Positions 48,898-59,156 of a stretch of DNA of 64,000 nucleotides are shown in pieces. The DNA lies in contig NZ_BLIV01000001.1 of assembly GCF_009811755.1 (NCBI RefSeq), positions 310,001-374,000 of the forward strand, written 5' to 3'. This DNA comes from Roseobacter cerasinus. GTDB lineage: Bacteria > Pseudomonadota > Alphaproteobacteria > Rhodobacterales > Rhodobacteraceae. Position 1 is the stretch's first letter; the number at the start of each line of letters is the position of its first letter. Below the pieces are notes generated by a model that was not told the DNA's origin, searched no databases, and saw only the letters and a list, made by a program, of their open reading frames with translations. Both the position numbers and the translations under genes were made by a program.

Positions 48898-49050
48898 GCT
48901 CAAATTCTCCTCAAATGCGCCGCTTTGCTAAGCGCCTGTTTCCGCTAACAGTATTTAGGGTGTCGAACTGCCTAACCCTATAGCACTACGCATAAATTTA
49001 CGCTAGGACGCCCATGCATTCGCTGCATAGCAGCATTGTAAGAGCGTCTA

Positions 49051-49078
49051 TTGTGCACCCGCAGCATTTTCCTACATA
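49051..49078 (+). promoter_or_regulatory. Candidate stress-sigma promoter for the DUF1127-sRNA locus
   Basis: TTGTGC at 49051-49056, a 16-nt spacer and TACATA at 49073-49078 lie about 45 nt before the DUF1127 start. In Rhodobacter the equivalent locus is driven by RpoHI/RpoHII; assigning this box to RpoH is inference. Confidence 0.4.
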
Positions 49079-49122
49079 ACAGTCACAACGAACGCATACG
49101 AGTAAACACGAAGGCATCTGTC

Positions 49123-49359
49123 ATGGCCTATTACACACAGTCACATGTCGCTTCCAGCAGCCTGATCGAACGGGCACTGGCGACAACCGCCCAATTTCTC
49201 GACAAAGCCGCGCAGCGCTATGCCAAGCACCGCGTCTACCGGGAAACCTACAATGAACTGGCCGCACTCGGCGACCGCGATCTGAATGACCTTGGCCTGA
49301 GCCGGGCGATGATCCGCGGCCTTGCACTGGAGGCGGCAGAGAAATTCGCAGAGACCTAA
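49123..49359 (+). CDS. DUF1127 protein, CcaF1-like
   Basis: This 78-residue basic protein ends in the DUF1127 motif YNELAALGDRDLNDLGLSRAMIRGLALEAA, the L-DLGLSR pattern of the family. In Rhodobacter sphaeroides a DUF1127 protein of this type (CcaF1) is encoded directly upstream of the CcsR small RNAs, is co-transcribed with them and acts in RNA maturation. The same layout is visible here, with sRNA hairpins beginning 12 nt after the stop. The ATG at 49123 has AAGG 9 nt upstream. An in-frame upstream extension covers the promoter and is rejected. Confidence 0.9.
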   Translation: MAYYTQSHVASSSLIERALATTAQFLDKAAQRYAKHRVYRETYNELAALGDRDLNDLGLSRAMIRGLALEAAEKFAET

Positions 49360-49370
49360 CTCTGCGTCCC

Positions 49371-49450
49371 GAACAGGCGCTCCTTCCTCCTCCCTGGAAC
49401 GTCTGTACCTTGAGCGGCGGCATCTATCCTCCTCCCGGATGCCGTCGCCA
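49371..49450 (+). ncRNA. CcsR/cuckoo-type small RNA 1
   Basis: Two adjacent hairpins each expose CCTCCTCCC in the loop. The first (49374-49405) has CAGGCG paired with CGTCTG and the motif at 49386-49394. The second (49414-49448) has an 11-bp stem, GCGGCGGCATC with GATGCCGTCGC, and the motif at 49428-49436. The motifs are 42 nt apart. The exact ends are estimates. The loop sequence mimics the anti-Shine-Dalgarno of 16S rRNA. Confidence 0.85.
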
Positions 49451-49514
49451 GAATGCAAGCGCACCCCGCGTGCGCACCCGGTCCGGAGCACGCAGCTCCC
49501 CATCGGGGACACGA

Positions 49515-49598
49515 TATCAGACGCGCCTCTCCTCCTCCCTGGGGCGTCTGTGACCAGGCAGCGGCATTCATCCTCCTCCCGGATGTCGCTGTCCCTAA
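49515..49598 (+). ncRNA. CcsR/cuckoo-type small RNA 2
   Basis: Hairpin 49518-49550 pairs CAGACGC with GCGTCTG around CCTCCTCCC at 49531-49539. Hairpin 49557-49593 pairs CAGCGGCAT with ATGTCGCTG around CCTCCTCCC at 49572-49580. Motif spacing is 41 nt, almost the same as in small RNA 1. Ends are estimates; processing from a longer DUF1127 transcript is expected by analogy with Rhodobacter. Confidence 0.85.
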
Positions 49599-49626
49599 TC
49601 AAGACCAGCTTGGCTGGTTGTAACAC

Positions 49627-49708
49627 GTGGCCAGGGTCTTCCTCCTCCCTGACTTTGGCGACGGACTATGAAGGCGGTGCCCTCCTCCCGGGCGCCGCCT
49701 TTTCCTTT
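49627..49708 (+). ncRNA. CcsR/cuckoo-type small RNA 3, with terminator
   Basis: Hairpin 49630-49659 pairs GCCAGGGTC with GACTTTGGC (G-U pairs allowed) around CCTCCTCCC at 49641-49649. Hairpin 49671-49700 pairs GGCGGTGCCC with GGGCGCCGCC, with the motif at 49681-49689 partly in the stem, and is followed by TTTTCCTTT. That last hairpin is therefore also the Rho-independent terminator of the whole locus. Motif spacing is 40 nt. Confidence 0.85.
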
Positions 49709-49867
49709 GTATCGGACCAAATCGGCGCGCTTCGGCACAGCGTTAAGGGATTTTTTCAACCAGCGTGACACCCGCTGGGTTTCCGATATAATTCGAAAGG
49801 GTTAGGGGCACGGTTGCCTGGCTTGGTTGTGTTGCAAGACCAAGCCATCATGTGAAGAGTGGGTCAA

Positions 49868-51121
49868 ATGCCGGTTTTTCTGAGACTGACAAATGCCGAT
49901 ATCACTGACGCCAGCTTTTGGGCTGGCCTCGATATCAATCGCGACAGCACCATCGACGCGCGCAATATCTCTGACCGTTTTCAGATCACGCTGACCGGCA
50001 ATTCGATCACCTTCACAGACACCAACAGTGGCGCGGTCACGACATACACCGACGCAGACATCGGCTCCGGCTCCTTCAGCGAATTTGTGCAGTTTCGCGG
50101 CAACGACGCCGACAATGATGTCAGCGGATCCGTCGGGCTGAACGCATCCGGTTATCGGGGCGGCAGTGGCGATGATACCTTCACCGACGACGGCAACCTG
50201 GGCGGTACAATGCGTGGTGGGGCTGGCGATGACGTCTTGCAAGGTGGCAGCGGCAACAACAACATCAGCGGCGGCCAGGGCGATGATATCCTGCGCGGCG
50301 GCGGCGGCAACAATAACATCCTGCGTGGGGGCAGCGGCGACGATACGCTCTTTGCCGAGGATGGGGGTGGCAATCTCGAAGGCGGCAGCGGCGACGATGT
50401 GATCTTCGCTGGCCTCAACACCGGCTTTGTGCAGGGCGGCAGCGGCGATGACAGCCTGACTGTGCCGCAAGGCTCGGTGGTGAACCCGTTTTCCTCCACC
50501 GGCGGCAATGTCACGCTGCCGAATGGGCGCACCTTCACCTATCTCAACATCAACAGCGTCACCGTGGCCTGTTTCACCGCAGGCACGCCCTTGCGCACAC
50601 CCGGGGGCGATGTCCCGGTCGAGGCGCTGGCGGTGGGCGATCTGGTCGAGACGCTGGATCATGGCGCGCGCCCGATCCGCTGGATCGGGAAGCGCAGCGT
50701 CCCGGGGCGCGGCGAGCTGGCGCCGGTGACCTTCCTGCCGGGCAGCATCGGGAACCGGTCGCAGCTGCGGGTCTCGCCCCAGCACCGCGTTCTGCTGAAC
50801 GGCTGGCGGTGCGAGCTGATGTTTGAGGCCGAGGAGGTGCTATGCGCCGCGAAGCATCTCTGCGATGGTGATCAGATCTTCAGCGCGCCCTGTGACAGCG
50901 TCACCTATTATCACGTGATGTTCGACGCCCATGAGGTGGTCTTTGCCGATGGCGCGCGGCTCGAGAGCTTCTATGCAGGTGATCACATTCTGGAGGCCGA
51001 CCGAGAGACATATGACGAGATCAGGGCGCTCTTCCCTGAGTTGGATGGCATCACCCTGCCCCGCGCGGCCCGGCCCATCGTGAAAGGGTTCGAGGCGCGC
51101 ACGCTGCTGCCGCTTGACTGA
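49868..51121 (+). CDS. RTX-repeat protein with C-terminal Hint (hedgehog/intein) domain
   Basis: This 417-residue protein has an N-terminal beta-rich region, then a series of glycine-aspartate nonapeptide repeats (GGSGDDTFT, GGAGDDVLQ, GGQGDDILR, GGSGDDTLF, GGSGDDVIF, GGSGDDSLT), a calcium-binding beta-roll of the type exported by type I secretion. From about residue 233 a Hint_2 domain begins with ACFTAGTPLRTPGGDVPVEALAVGDLVETLDHG and continues with SPQHRVLL and AHEVVFADGARLESF. No secretion genes are adjacent. Substrate and role are unknown. The ATG at 49868 is preferred over a GTG three codons upstream. Confidence 0.88.
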   Translation: MPVFLRLTNADITDASFWAGLDINRDSTIDARNISDRFQITLTGNSITFTDTNSGAVTTYTDADIGSGSFSEFVQFRGNDADNDVSGSVGLNASGYRGGSGDDTFTDDGNLGGTMRGGAGDDVLQGGSGNNNISGGQGDDILRGGGGNNNILRGGSGDDTLFAEDGGGNLEGGSGDDVIFAGLNTGFVQGGSGDDSLTVPQGSVVNPFSSTGGNVTLPNGRTFTYLNINSVTVACFTAGTPLRTPGGDVPVEALAVGDLVETLDHGARPIRWIGKRSVPGRGELAPVTFLPGSIGNRSQLRVSPQHRVLLNGWRCELMFEAEEVLCAAKHLCDGDQIFSAPCDSVTYYHVMFDAHEVVFADGARLESFYAGDHILEADRETYDEIRALFPELDGITLPRAARPIVKGFEARTLLPLD

Positions 51122-51400
51122 CCTGAACTGGCTCAAGGCCTGGCCGCCTGTTTTCTGACGTCGGCATGCCTGACAGTTGTCATCACGCTCGGCGCATCGC
51201 ACTGAGGGCAGCGTCCGTTCGCGGGCGTCCCGCTGAAAGCGCCCGCCCCGGGGGGCGGACGGGCGCTGCCCGGTGGTGCTCACCGGGCGGGACGGTTGAC
51301 TGCTCACCTCTCATGACCAGAGTGTGTTTCTCGTAGGATCGGGCGGTAACCTCCGTGCAGACGCAGGAGCGTCTCACATTTTCGGACGCCACTTTACAGA
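51122..51400. other. Intergenic region with GC-rich inverted repeats
   Basis: No gene is supported in these 279 bases. AGCGCCCG and CGGGCGCT flank a CCCCGGGG-rich centre near 51239-51267, and GCCCGGTG-GTGCT-CACCGGGC at 51268-51288 is a perfect 8-bp hairpin that may end RTX/Hint transcription. The right part is unremarkable. Confidence 0.45.
51268..51288 (+). terminator. Hairpin downstream of the RTX/Hint gene
   Basis: An 8-bp perfect stem with a 5-nt loop lies 147 nt after the stop codon. There is no T-run, so Rho-independent termination is uncertain. Confidence 0.35.
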
Positions 51401-51598
51401 CTAGAGCAGCGTCCATAAAATCTGAAACGCTTGGGCTTCAATACAGAGGCCAGCCCCCGACCCTGGGTGGGGGTGAAGCCCCCTCCCGTTTTGCCAAAGG
51501 CAAACCTTCGGTTTGACGAGAGGGTCGGGGGCTGGCCGGCGGTGCCGGCCAAGCGCAGGTTTGATGTTGTGGTGCAGATTTTCTGGACGCTGCTCTAG
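51401..51598. mobile_element. 198-bp MITE-like element with 24-bp terminal inverted repeats
   Basis: The ends CTAGAGCAGCGTCC(A)AAAATCTG are repeated in inverted orientation at 51401-51424 and 51575-51598, 23 of 24 positions identical. A second perfect 17-bp inverted repeat (GGCCAGCCCCCGACCCT and its complement) lies inside. There is no coding frame of note, so it would depend on a transposase elsewhere. The terminal CTAG is palindromic and could be target sequence; CTAG targets are known for some IS5-type elements. It lies between two unrelated genes. Confidence 0.75.
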
Positions 51599-51669
51599 AA
51601 CTCCACTACAGTTTCCGGCTGCTAATCCAGACATCACTGGTTCAGGCTATCCTGATCGCGTCCGAGCCT

Positions 51670-54123
<2,454 letters not shown>

Positions 54124-54271
54124 GACGCCACCCTACAATCCCCCCGCTCCAAGATAAAGACACGTTCTTCTAATGTTCCACCGAAGACCCGCCTTCATTG
54201 TTCCACAAATATGCAGACCCTGACGGGCAGGCCCAATAGACACCGCTCGCATTCTGCGCCACCAAGGCCCC

Positions 54272-55417
54272 ATGGACCTGCACAGCCGATACCCCGCCCT
54301 GAGCGACCTGCGCGCACGGGCCCGCCAACGCCTGCCCCGTTTCGTCTGGGAGTATCTCGACAGCGCCACCGGTGAGGAACGCACAAAGGCCCGCAACCGC
54401 ACGAGCCTCGACCGCATCGGCTTTCCGCCCAGCATCCTGCACGGCGAGTTCACCCCCGACCTGAGCGTGAGCCTCTTCGGCGCGACCCTGCCGCGACCCT
54501 ACGGCATCGCCCCTGTGGGCATGTCAGGCCTGATGTGGCCCGATGCGGAAGGCATTCTGGCGCGCGCCGCCGCCAAGGCGCATATCCCTTACAGCCTTTC
54601 CACCGTCGCAACACAAGCCCCCGAAGACCTCGCGCCGCATCTGGGCCCATATGCGTGGTTTCAGATGTACCCACCGCGCGACGAGAGCATCCGCAGCGAC
54701 ATGCTGGCGCGAGCAAAGGCGGCAGGCTTCAGCACGCTGGTGCTGACAGTGGATGTCCCCGTGGCCTCGCGGCGCGAGCGGCAGACCCGGTCCGGCCTCA
54801 CCCTGCCGCCCCGGCTGACCCCGCGCCTGATGGCGCAGGTGGCTCTGCGGCCAGCCTGGGCGCTTGGCATGGCACGGCGCGGGCTGCCCAAGATGCGTAC
54901 GCTGGAGAAATACGCAAGCGAAGCGGATACAGCGCGCTCTTCAACCGCACATGTAGGCTATCTGCTGCGAACCTCGCCCGACTGGGACTATGTGCGTTGG
55001 CTGCGTGATGCCTGGGATGGGCCGTTTGTGGTCAAAGGCGTGCTGCGCACGCAGGACGCGCCAAAGCTCGAACAAATCGGTGTGGATGGGATCTGGGTGT
55101 CGAACCACGCGGGCCGCCAGTTCGACGCGGCACCTGCTGCAATCGACGTGCTGCCCGGGATCAGAGCCGCCACCCGCCTGCCGCTGATCTTCGATTCCGG
55201 CATCGAAGGTGGCCTCGACATCTTGCGGGCGCTCGCCTCGGGCGCAGATTTTGTGATGCTGGGGCGCGGATTTCACTACGCCTTGGCAGCACTCGGCGCG
55301 CGCGGGCCAGACCACCTGATCGACATGCTCGACAAAGACCTTGTGGCCAACATGGGCCAACTTGGGGCGCGCGGTCTCAAGGATCTGCCAGCGCCCATCA
55401 CCCTGCCTGTCGCGTAA
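54272..55417 (+). CDS. FMN-dependent alpha-hydroxy-acid dehydrogenase
   Basis: This 381-residue member of the lactate dehydrogenase/glycolate oxidase family is a TIM barrel with bound FMN. RARQRLPRFVWEYLDSATGEE opens the fold, PYGIAPVGMSGLMWPDAE follows, TLVLTVDVPVASRRERQ is the mid-barrel block, and GVDGIWVSNHAGRQFD holds the active-site His-x-Gly-Arg pair. LPLIFDSGIEGGLDILRALASGADFVMLGRGFHYALAA is the phosphate-binding end. The exact substrate (L-lactate, glycolate or mandelate) is not resolved. It is divergent from uvrD across 148 nt. Confidence 0.92.
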   Translation: MDLHSRYPALSDLRARARQRLPRFVWEYLDSATGEERTKARNRTSLDRIGFPPSILHGEFTPDLSVSLFGATLPRPYGIAPVGMSGLMWPDAEGILARAAAKAHIPYSLSTVATQAPEDLAPHLGPYAWFQMYPPRDESIRSDMLARAKAAGFSTLVLTVDVPVASRRERQTRSGLTLPPRLTPRLMAQVALRPAWALGMARRGLPKMRTLEKYASEADTARSSTAHVGYLLRTSPDWDYVRWLRDAWDGPFVVKGVLRTQDAPKLEQIGVDGIWVSNHAGRQFDAAPAAIDVLPGIRAATRLPLIFDSGIEGGLDILRALASGADFVMLGRGFHYALAALGARGPDHLIDMLDKDLVANMGQLGARGLKDLPAPITLPVA

Positions 55418-55474
55418 ACAAAGGCTGCTTTACATTTCGCCGCCAAAATGCTGCGTTGCGGCGGAAATTGAAGG

Positions 55475-55494
55475 CGCGTACCCAATAGTACGCG
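55475..55494. promoter_or_regulatory. Inverted repeat upstream of pyc
   Basis: CGCGTAC and GTACGCG form perfect 7-bp arms around a 6-nt centre (CCAATA), about 63 nt before the pyc start. It resembles a dimeric regulator site; the regulator is unknown. Confidence 0.35.
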
Positions 55495-55556
55495 TTTACG
55501 GGCGGGTTAATTCTTCCTAAAGAGACGCACCCGCTCAAGCCAGAGGAGGCCGCCTG

Positions 55557-58500
55557 ATGCCTGAATTCCGCAAGATCCTGATCGCAAACCGCGGTGAGAT
55601 CGCCATCCGCATCATGCGCGCGGCCAATGAGATGGGCAAAAAGACGGTTGCCGTCTACGCTGAAGAAGACAAACTCGGCCTGCACCGTTTTAAGGCGGAC
55701 GAAGCCTACCGGATAGGTGAAGGGCTCGGGCCGGTCGCCGCCTATCTCGCGATTGATGAGATGATCCGGGTGGCCAAAGCCTCTGGCGCCGATGCGATCC
55801 ATCCAGGCTATGGGCTGCTGTCCGAGAACCCCGATTTCGTGGACGCCTGCGAGCAGAACGGGATCACCTTCATCGGCCCCAAGGCAGAAACCATGCGCGC
55901 CCTCGGCGACAAGGCCAGCGCCCGGCGCGTGGCGATGGAGGCGGGTGTGCCGGTGATCCCGGCCACTGAGGTGCTCGGCGACGACATGACAGCGATCAAG
56001 TCAGAGGCCAAGGAGATCGGCTATCCGCTGATGCTCAAGGCGTCCTGGGGCGGCGGCGGGCGCGGGATGCGGCCCATCCATGAGGAAAAAGAGCTGGAAG
56101 ACAAGGTGCTCGAAGGCCGCCGCGAGGCCGAAGCCGCCTTTGGCAATGGCGAGGGCTATCTGGAAAAGATGATCCTGCGTGCCCGCCACGTCGAAGTGCA
56201 GATCCTCGGCGACAAGCACGGCGGCATGTATCACCTCTACGAGCGCGACTGCTCGGTCCAGCGCCGCAACCAGAAGGTGGTCGAGCGCGCGCCCGCCCCC
56301 TATCTCACTGAAAAACAACGGGAAGAAATTTGCAAACTGGGCTACAAAATTTGCAAACACGTCAACTATGAATGCGCGGGCACCGTCGAATTCCTCATGG
56401 ATATGGCGACGGAGGAATTCTACTTCATCGAGGTGAACCCGCGCGTGCAGGTGGAGCATACGGTCACCGAAGAGGTCACCGGCATCGATATCGTGCAGGC
56501 CCAGATCCTCATCGCCGAAGGCAAGACCATCGCGGACGCCACAGGCAAGCCGACGCAGGATGACGTGCAACTGACCGGCCACGCCCTGCAGACCCGGATC
56601 ACCACAGAAGACCCGCAGAACAACTTCATCCCCGACTACGGCCGCATCACCGCCTTCCGCGAAGCCACCGGCATGGGCATCCGCCTAGACGGTGGCACGG
56701 CGTATTCCGGCGGGGTGATCACGCGGTACTACGACAGCCTGCTGGTCAAGGTGACGGCAAAAGCGCAGACCCCGGACCAGGCCATTGCGCGGATGGATCG
56801 GGCTTTGCGCGAGTTCCGCATTCGCGGCGTGAGCACCAACATCGCCTTTGTCGAGAACCTGCTGAAGCACCCGACCTTCCTCGACAACACCTACCACACC
56901 AAGTTCATCGACGAGACGCCCGCGCTCTTCCAGTTCACCCGACGCCGCGACCGGGGCACCAAAGTGCTGACCTACATCGCTGACGTCACTGTGAACGGGC
57001 ATCCGGAGACTAAGGACCATCCGCGCCCCGGCGCGCAGGTGCGCGACCCGCGCCCGCCCAGCCTAAAGGCCGAGCCTTTGATGGGCACGCGCAACCTGCT
57101 GGAGCGGAAAGGCCCGCAGGCGGTCGCCGATTGGATGAAGCAACAGCGCCAACTGCTGATCACCGACACCACGATGCGCGACGGGCACCAATCGCTGCTG
57201 GCCACACGCATGCGGTCAATCGACATGATCCGCGTGGCCCCCGCCTATGCGGCGAACCTGCCGCAGCTCTTCAGCGTGGAGTGCTGGGGCGGGGCCACCT
57301 TCGACGTGGCCTATCGCTTTTTGCAGGAATGCCCCTGGCAGCGCCTGCGGGATTTGCGCGCAGCCATGCCAAACGTGATGACACAGATGCTGCTGCGCGC
57401 CTCGAACGGCGTGGGCTATACTAACTACCCCGACAATGTGGTGCAGGAGTTCGTGCGGGTCGCGGCCAACACCGGCGTCGATGTGTTCCGGGTGTTCGAC
57501 AGCCTCAACTGGGTCGAGAATATGCGCATCGCCATGGACGCGGTGATCGAAAGCGGCAAGATCTGCGAAGGCACGATCTGCTACACCGGCGACATCAACG
57601 ACCCCGACCGCGCGAAGTACAATCTGCACTACTACGTGGATATGGGCAAAGCGCTGCGCGACGCGGGCGCCCATGTGCTGGGCCTCAAGGATATGGCGGG
57701 GCTGCTGAAACCCGCCGCGGCCCGCCAGCTGGTCAAGGCGCTGAAGTCCGAGGTCGGCCTTCCGATCCACTTCCACACCCATGACACCGCTGGGGTGGCC
57801 TGTGCAACGATCCTTGCAGCCAGTGAGGCAGGCGTCGATGCGGTCGACTGCGCGATGGACGCGCTCTCGGGGAACACGAGCCAGGCGACGCTCGGCTCCG
57901 TTGTCGCAGCGCTCAAGCACACCGACCGCGACACCGGGCTCGACACCAAGGCGATCCGTGAAATCTCGGACTATTGGGAAGAGGTGCGCAGCCACTACAA
58001 GGCCTTCGAGACCGGCATGCAGGCCCCCTCCTCCGAGGTCTACCTGCATGAGATGCCGGGCGGGCAGTTCACCAACCTCAAGGCGCAGGCGGCGAGCTTG
58101 GGCCTGGAAGAGCGCTGGCATGAGGTCGCCCAGACCTATGCGGATGTGAACCAGATGTTTGGCGACATCGTGAAGGTCACGCCCTCGTCCAAGGTGGTGG
58201 GCGACATGGCACTGATGATGGTCTCCCAGGGCCTCACGCGCGCCGATGTGGAAGACCCGGGCACAGATGTGGCCTTCCCGGATTCGGTCATCGACATGAT
58301 GCGCGGCAACCTTGGCCAGCCCCCGGGCGGCTTCCCAGACGGCATCGTGAAAAAGGTGCTGAAAGACGAGAAACCCAACATCGAACGTCCTGGCAAACAC
58401 CTGCCGCCCGCTGATCTAGAGGCGCTGCGCAAGGAGGCCTCGGAGGCGATGGAGGGCAAAGAGGTCGATGATGAGGACCTCAGCGGCTACCTCATGTATC

Positions 58501-58997
58501 CCAAGGTTTTCCTCGACTACATGGGCCGGCACCGCACCTATGGCCCGGTGCGCACCCTGCCAACCAAGACCTTCTTCTACGGCATGGAGCCGGGCGAGGA
58601 GATCAGCGCCGAGATCGACCCCGGCAAGACGCTGGAAATCCGCCTGCAGGCGGTGGGTGAAACCACTGAGGACGGCGAGGTGCGCGTGTTCTTCGAGCTC
58701 AACGGCCAGCCCCGTGTGATCCGGGTGCCGAACCGTCTGGTGAAATCCGCCACCGCACAGCGGCCCAAGGCCGAAGCGGGCAATGCCAACCATATCGGTG
58801 CACCGATGCCCGGCGTTGTGGCCTCTGTTGCGGCGCAAGTGGGCAAGAAGGTCAAGGAGGGCGATCTGCTGCTGACCATCGAGGCCATGAAGATGGAGAC
58901 AGGCATCCATGCGGATCGCAATGCCACGATCAAGGCGGTGCATGTCAGCCCGGGCGGCCAGATCGACGCCAAAGACTTGCTGGTCGAATTCGACTGA
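55557..58997 (+). CDS. pyc: Pyruvate carboxylase
   Basis: This 1146-residue biotin enzyme carboxylates pyruvate to oxaloacetate, replenishing the TCA cycle. The biotin carboxylase part (residues 1 to about 450) has the MEAGVPVIPATEV and GGGGRGMRPI nucleotide-binding loop and EFLMDMATEEFYFIEVNPRVQVEHTVTEEVTGID. The carboxyltransferase barrel (about 525-850) begins LLITDTTMRDGHQSLLATRMR and includes IHFHTHDTAG. The C-terminal carrier has EAMKMET, with the biotinylated Lys at residue 1112. All catalytic parts are present in one chain of usual length. The ATG has GGAGG upstream. Confidence 0.98.
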   Translation: MPEFRKILIANRGEIAIRIMRAANEMGKKTVAVYAEEDKLGLHRFKADEAYRIGEGLGPVAAYLAIDEMIRVAKASGADAIHPGYGLLSENPDFVDACEQNGITFIGPKAETMRALGDKASARRVAMEAGVPVIPATEVLGDDMTAIKSEAKEIGYPLMLKASWGGGGRGMRPIHEEKELEDKVLEGRREAEAAFGNGEGYLEKMILRARHVEVQILGDKHGGMYHLYERDCSVQRRNQKVVERAPAPYLTEKQREEICKLGYKICKHVNYECAGTVEFLMDMATEEFYFIEVNPRVQVEHTVTEEVTGIDIVQAQILIAEGKTIADATGKPTQDDVQLTGHALQTRITTEDPQNNFIPDYGRITAFREATGMGIRLDGGTAYSGGVITRYYDSLLVKVTAKAQTPDQAIARMDRALREFRIRGVSTNIAFVENLLKHPTFLDNTYHTKFIDETPALFQFTRRRDRGTKVLTYIADVTVNGHPETKDHPRPGAQVRDPRPPSLKAEPLMGTRNLLERKGPQAVADWMKQQRQLLITDTTMRDGHQSLLATRMRSIDMIRVAPAYAANLPQLFSVECWGGATFDVAYRFLQECPWQRLRDLRAAMPNVMTQMLLRASNGVGYTNYPDNVVQEFVRVAANTGVDVFRVFDSLNWVENMRIAMDAVIESGKICEGTICYTGDINDPDRAKYNLHYYVDMGKALRDAGAHVLGLKDMAGLLKPAAARQLVKALKSEVGLPIHFHTHDTAGVACATILAASEAGVDAVDCAMDALSGNTSQATLGSVVAALKHTDRDTGLDTKAIREISDYWEEVRSHYKAFETGMQAPSSEVYLHEMPGGQFTNLKAQAASLGLEERWHEVAQTYADVNQMFGDIVKVTPSSKVVGDMALMMVSQGLTRADVEDPGTDVAFPDSVIDMMRGNLGQPPGGFPDGIVKKVLKDEKPNIERPGKHLPPADLEALRKEASEAMEGKEVDDEDLSGYLMYPKVFLDYMGRHRTYGPVRTLPTKTFFYGMEPGEEISAEIDPGKTLEIRLQAVGETTEDGEVRVFFELNGQPRVIRVPNRLVKSATAQRPKAEAGNANHIGAPMPGVVASVAAQVGKKVKEGDLLLTIEAMKMETGIHADRNATIKAVHVSPGGQIDAKDLLVEFD

Positions 58998-59056
58998 TCC
59001 CCTTGCACAGGCGCCCTCCTTTGGCGCGCCTGTCGCTTCCCCTCCGGCAGGTGATC

Positions 59057-59086
59057 TGTCAACTTTCATTGACACACGCATCGCGT
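59057..59086 (+). promoter_or_regulatory. TGT-N12-ACA site overlapping a TTGACA -35 box
   Basis: TGT at 59057-59059 and ACA at 59072-59074 are separated by exactly 12 nt, and the arms extend to TGTCA and TGACA. The right half is also a consensus -35 (TTGACA, 59069-59074), with a possible -10 (TTAGGC) 17 nt further, so a bound protein would block RNA polymerase. TGT-N12-ACA is the known site of PpsR/CrtJ repressors. Confidence 0.55.
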
Positions 59087-59156
59087 GTCCGTTAGGCTGA
59101 TCGCAAGACTCACCAAAGACACGAAGGACCGATCAAGCCACGCTCAGGGGGGAGCC

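Noticed and set aside
49371-49708. CRISPR array in the repeat-rich stretch after the DUF1127 gene
   Set aside because: The only shared sequence is a 9-mer in hairpin loops, spacing alternates between about 41 and 70-100 nt, and there are no cas genes. The small-RNA interpretation explains it.
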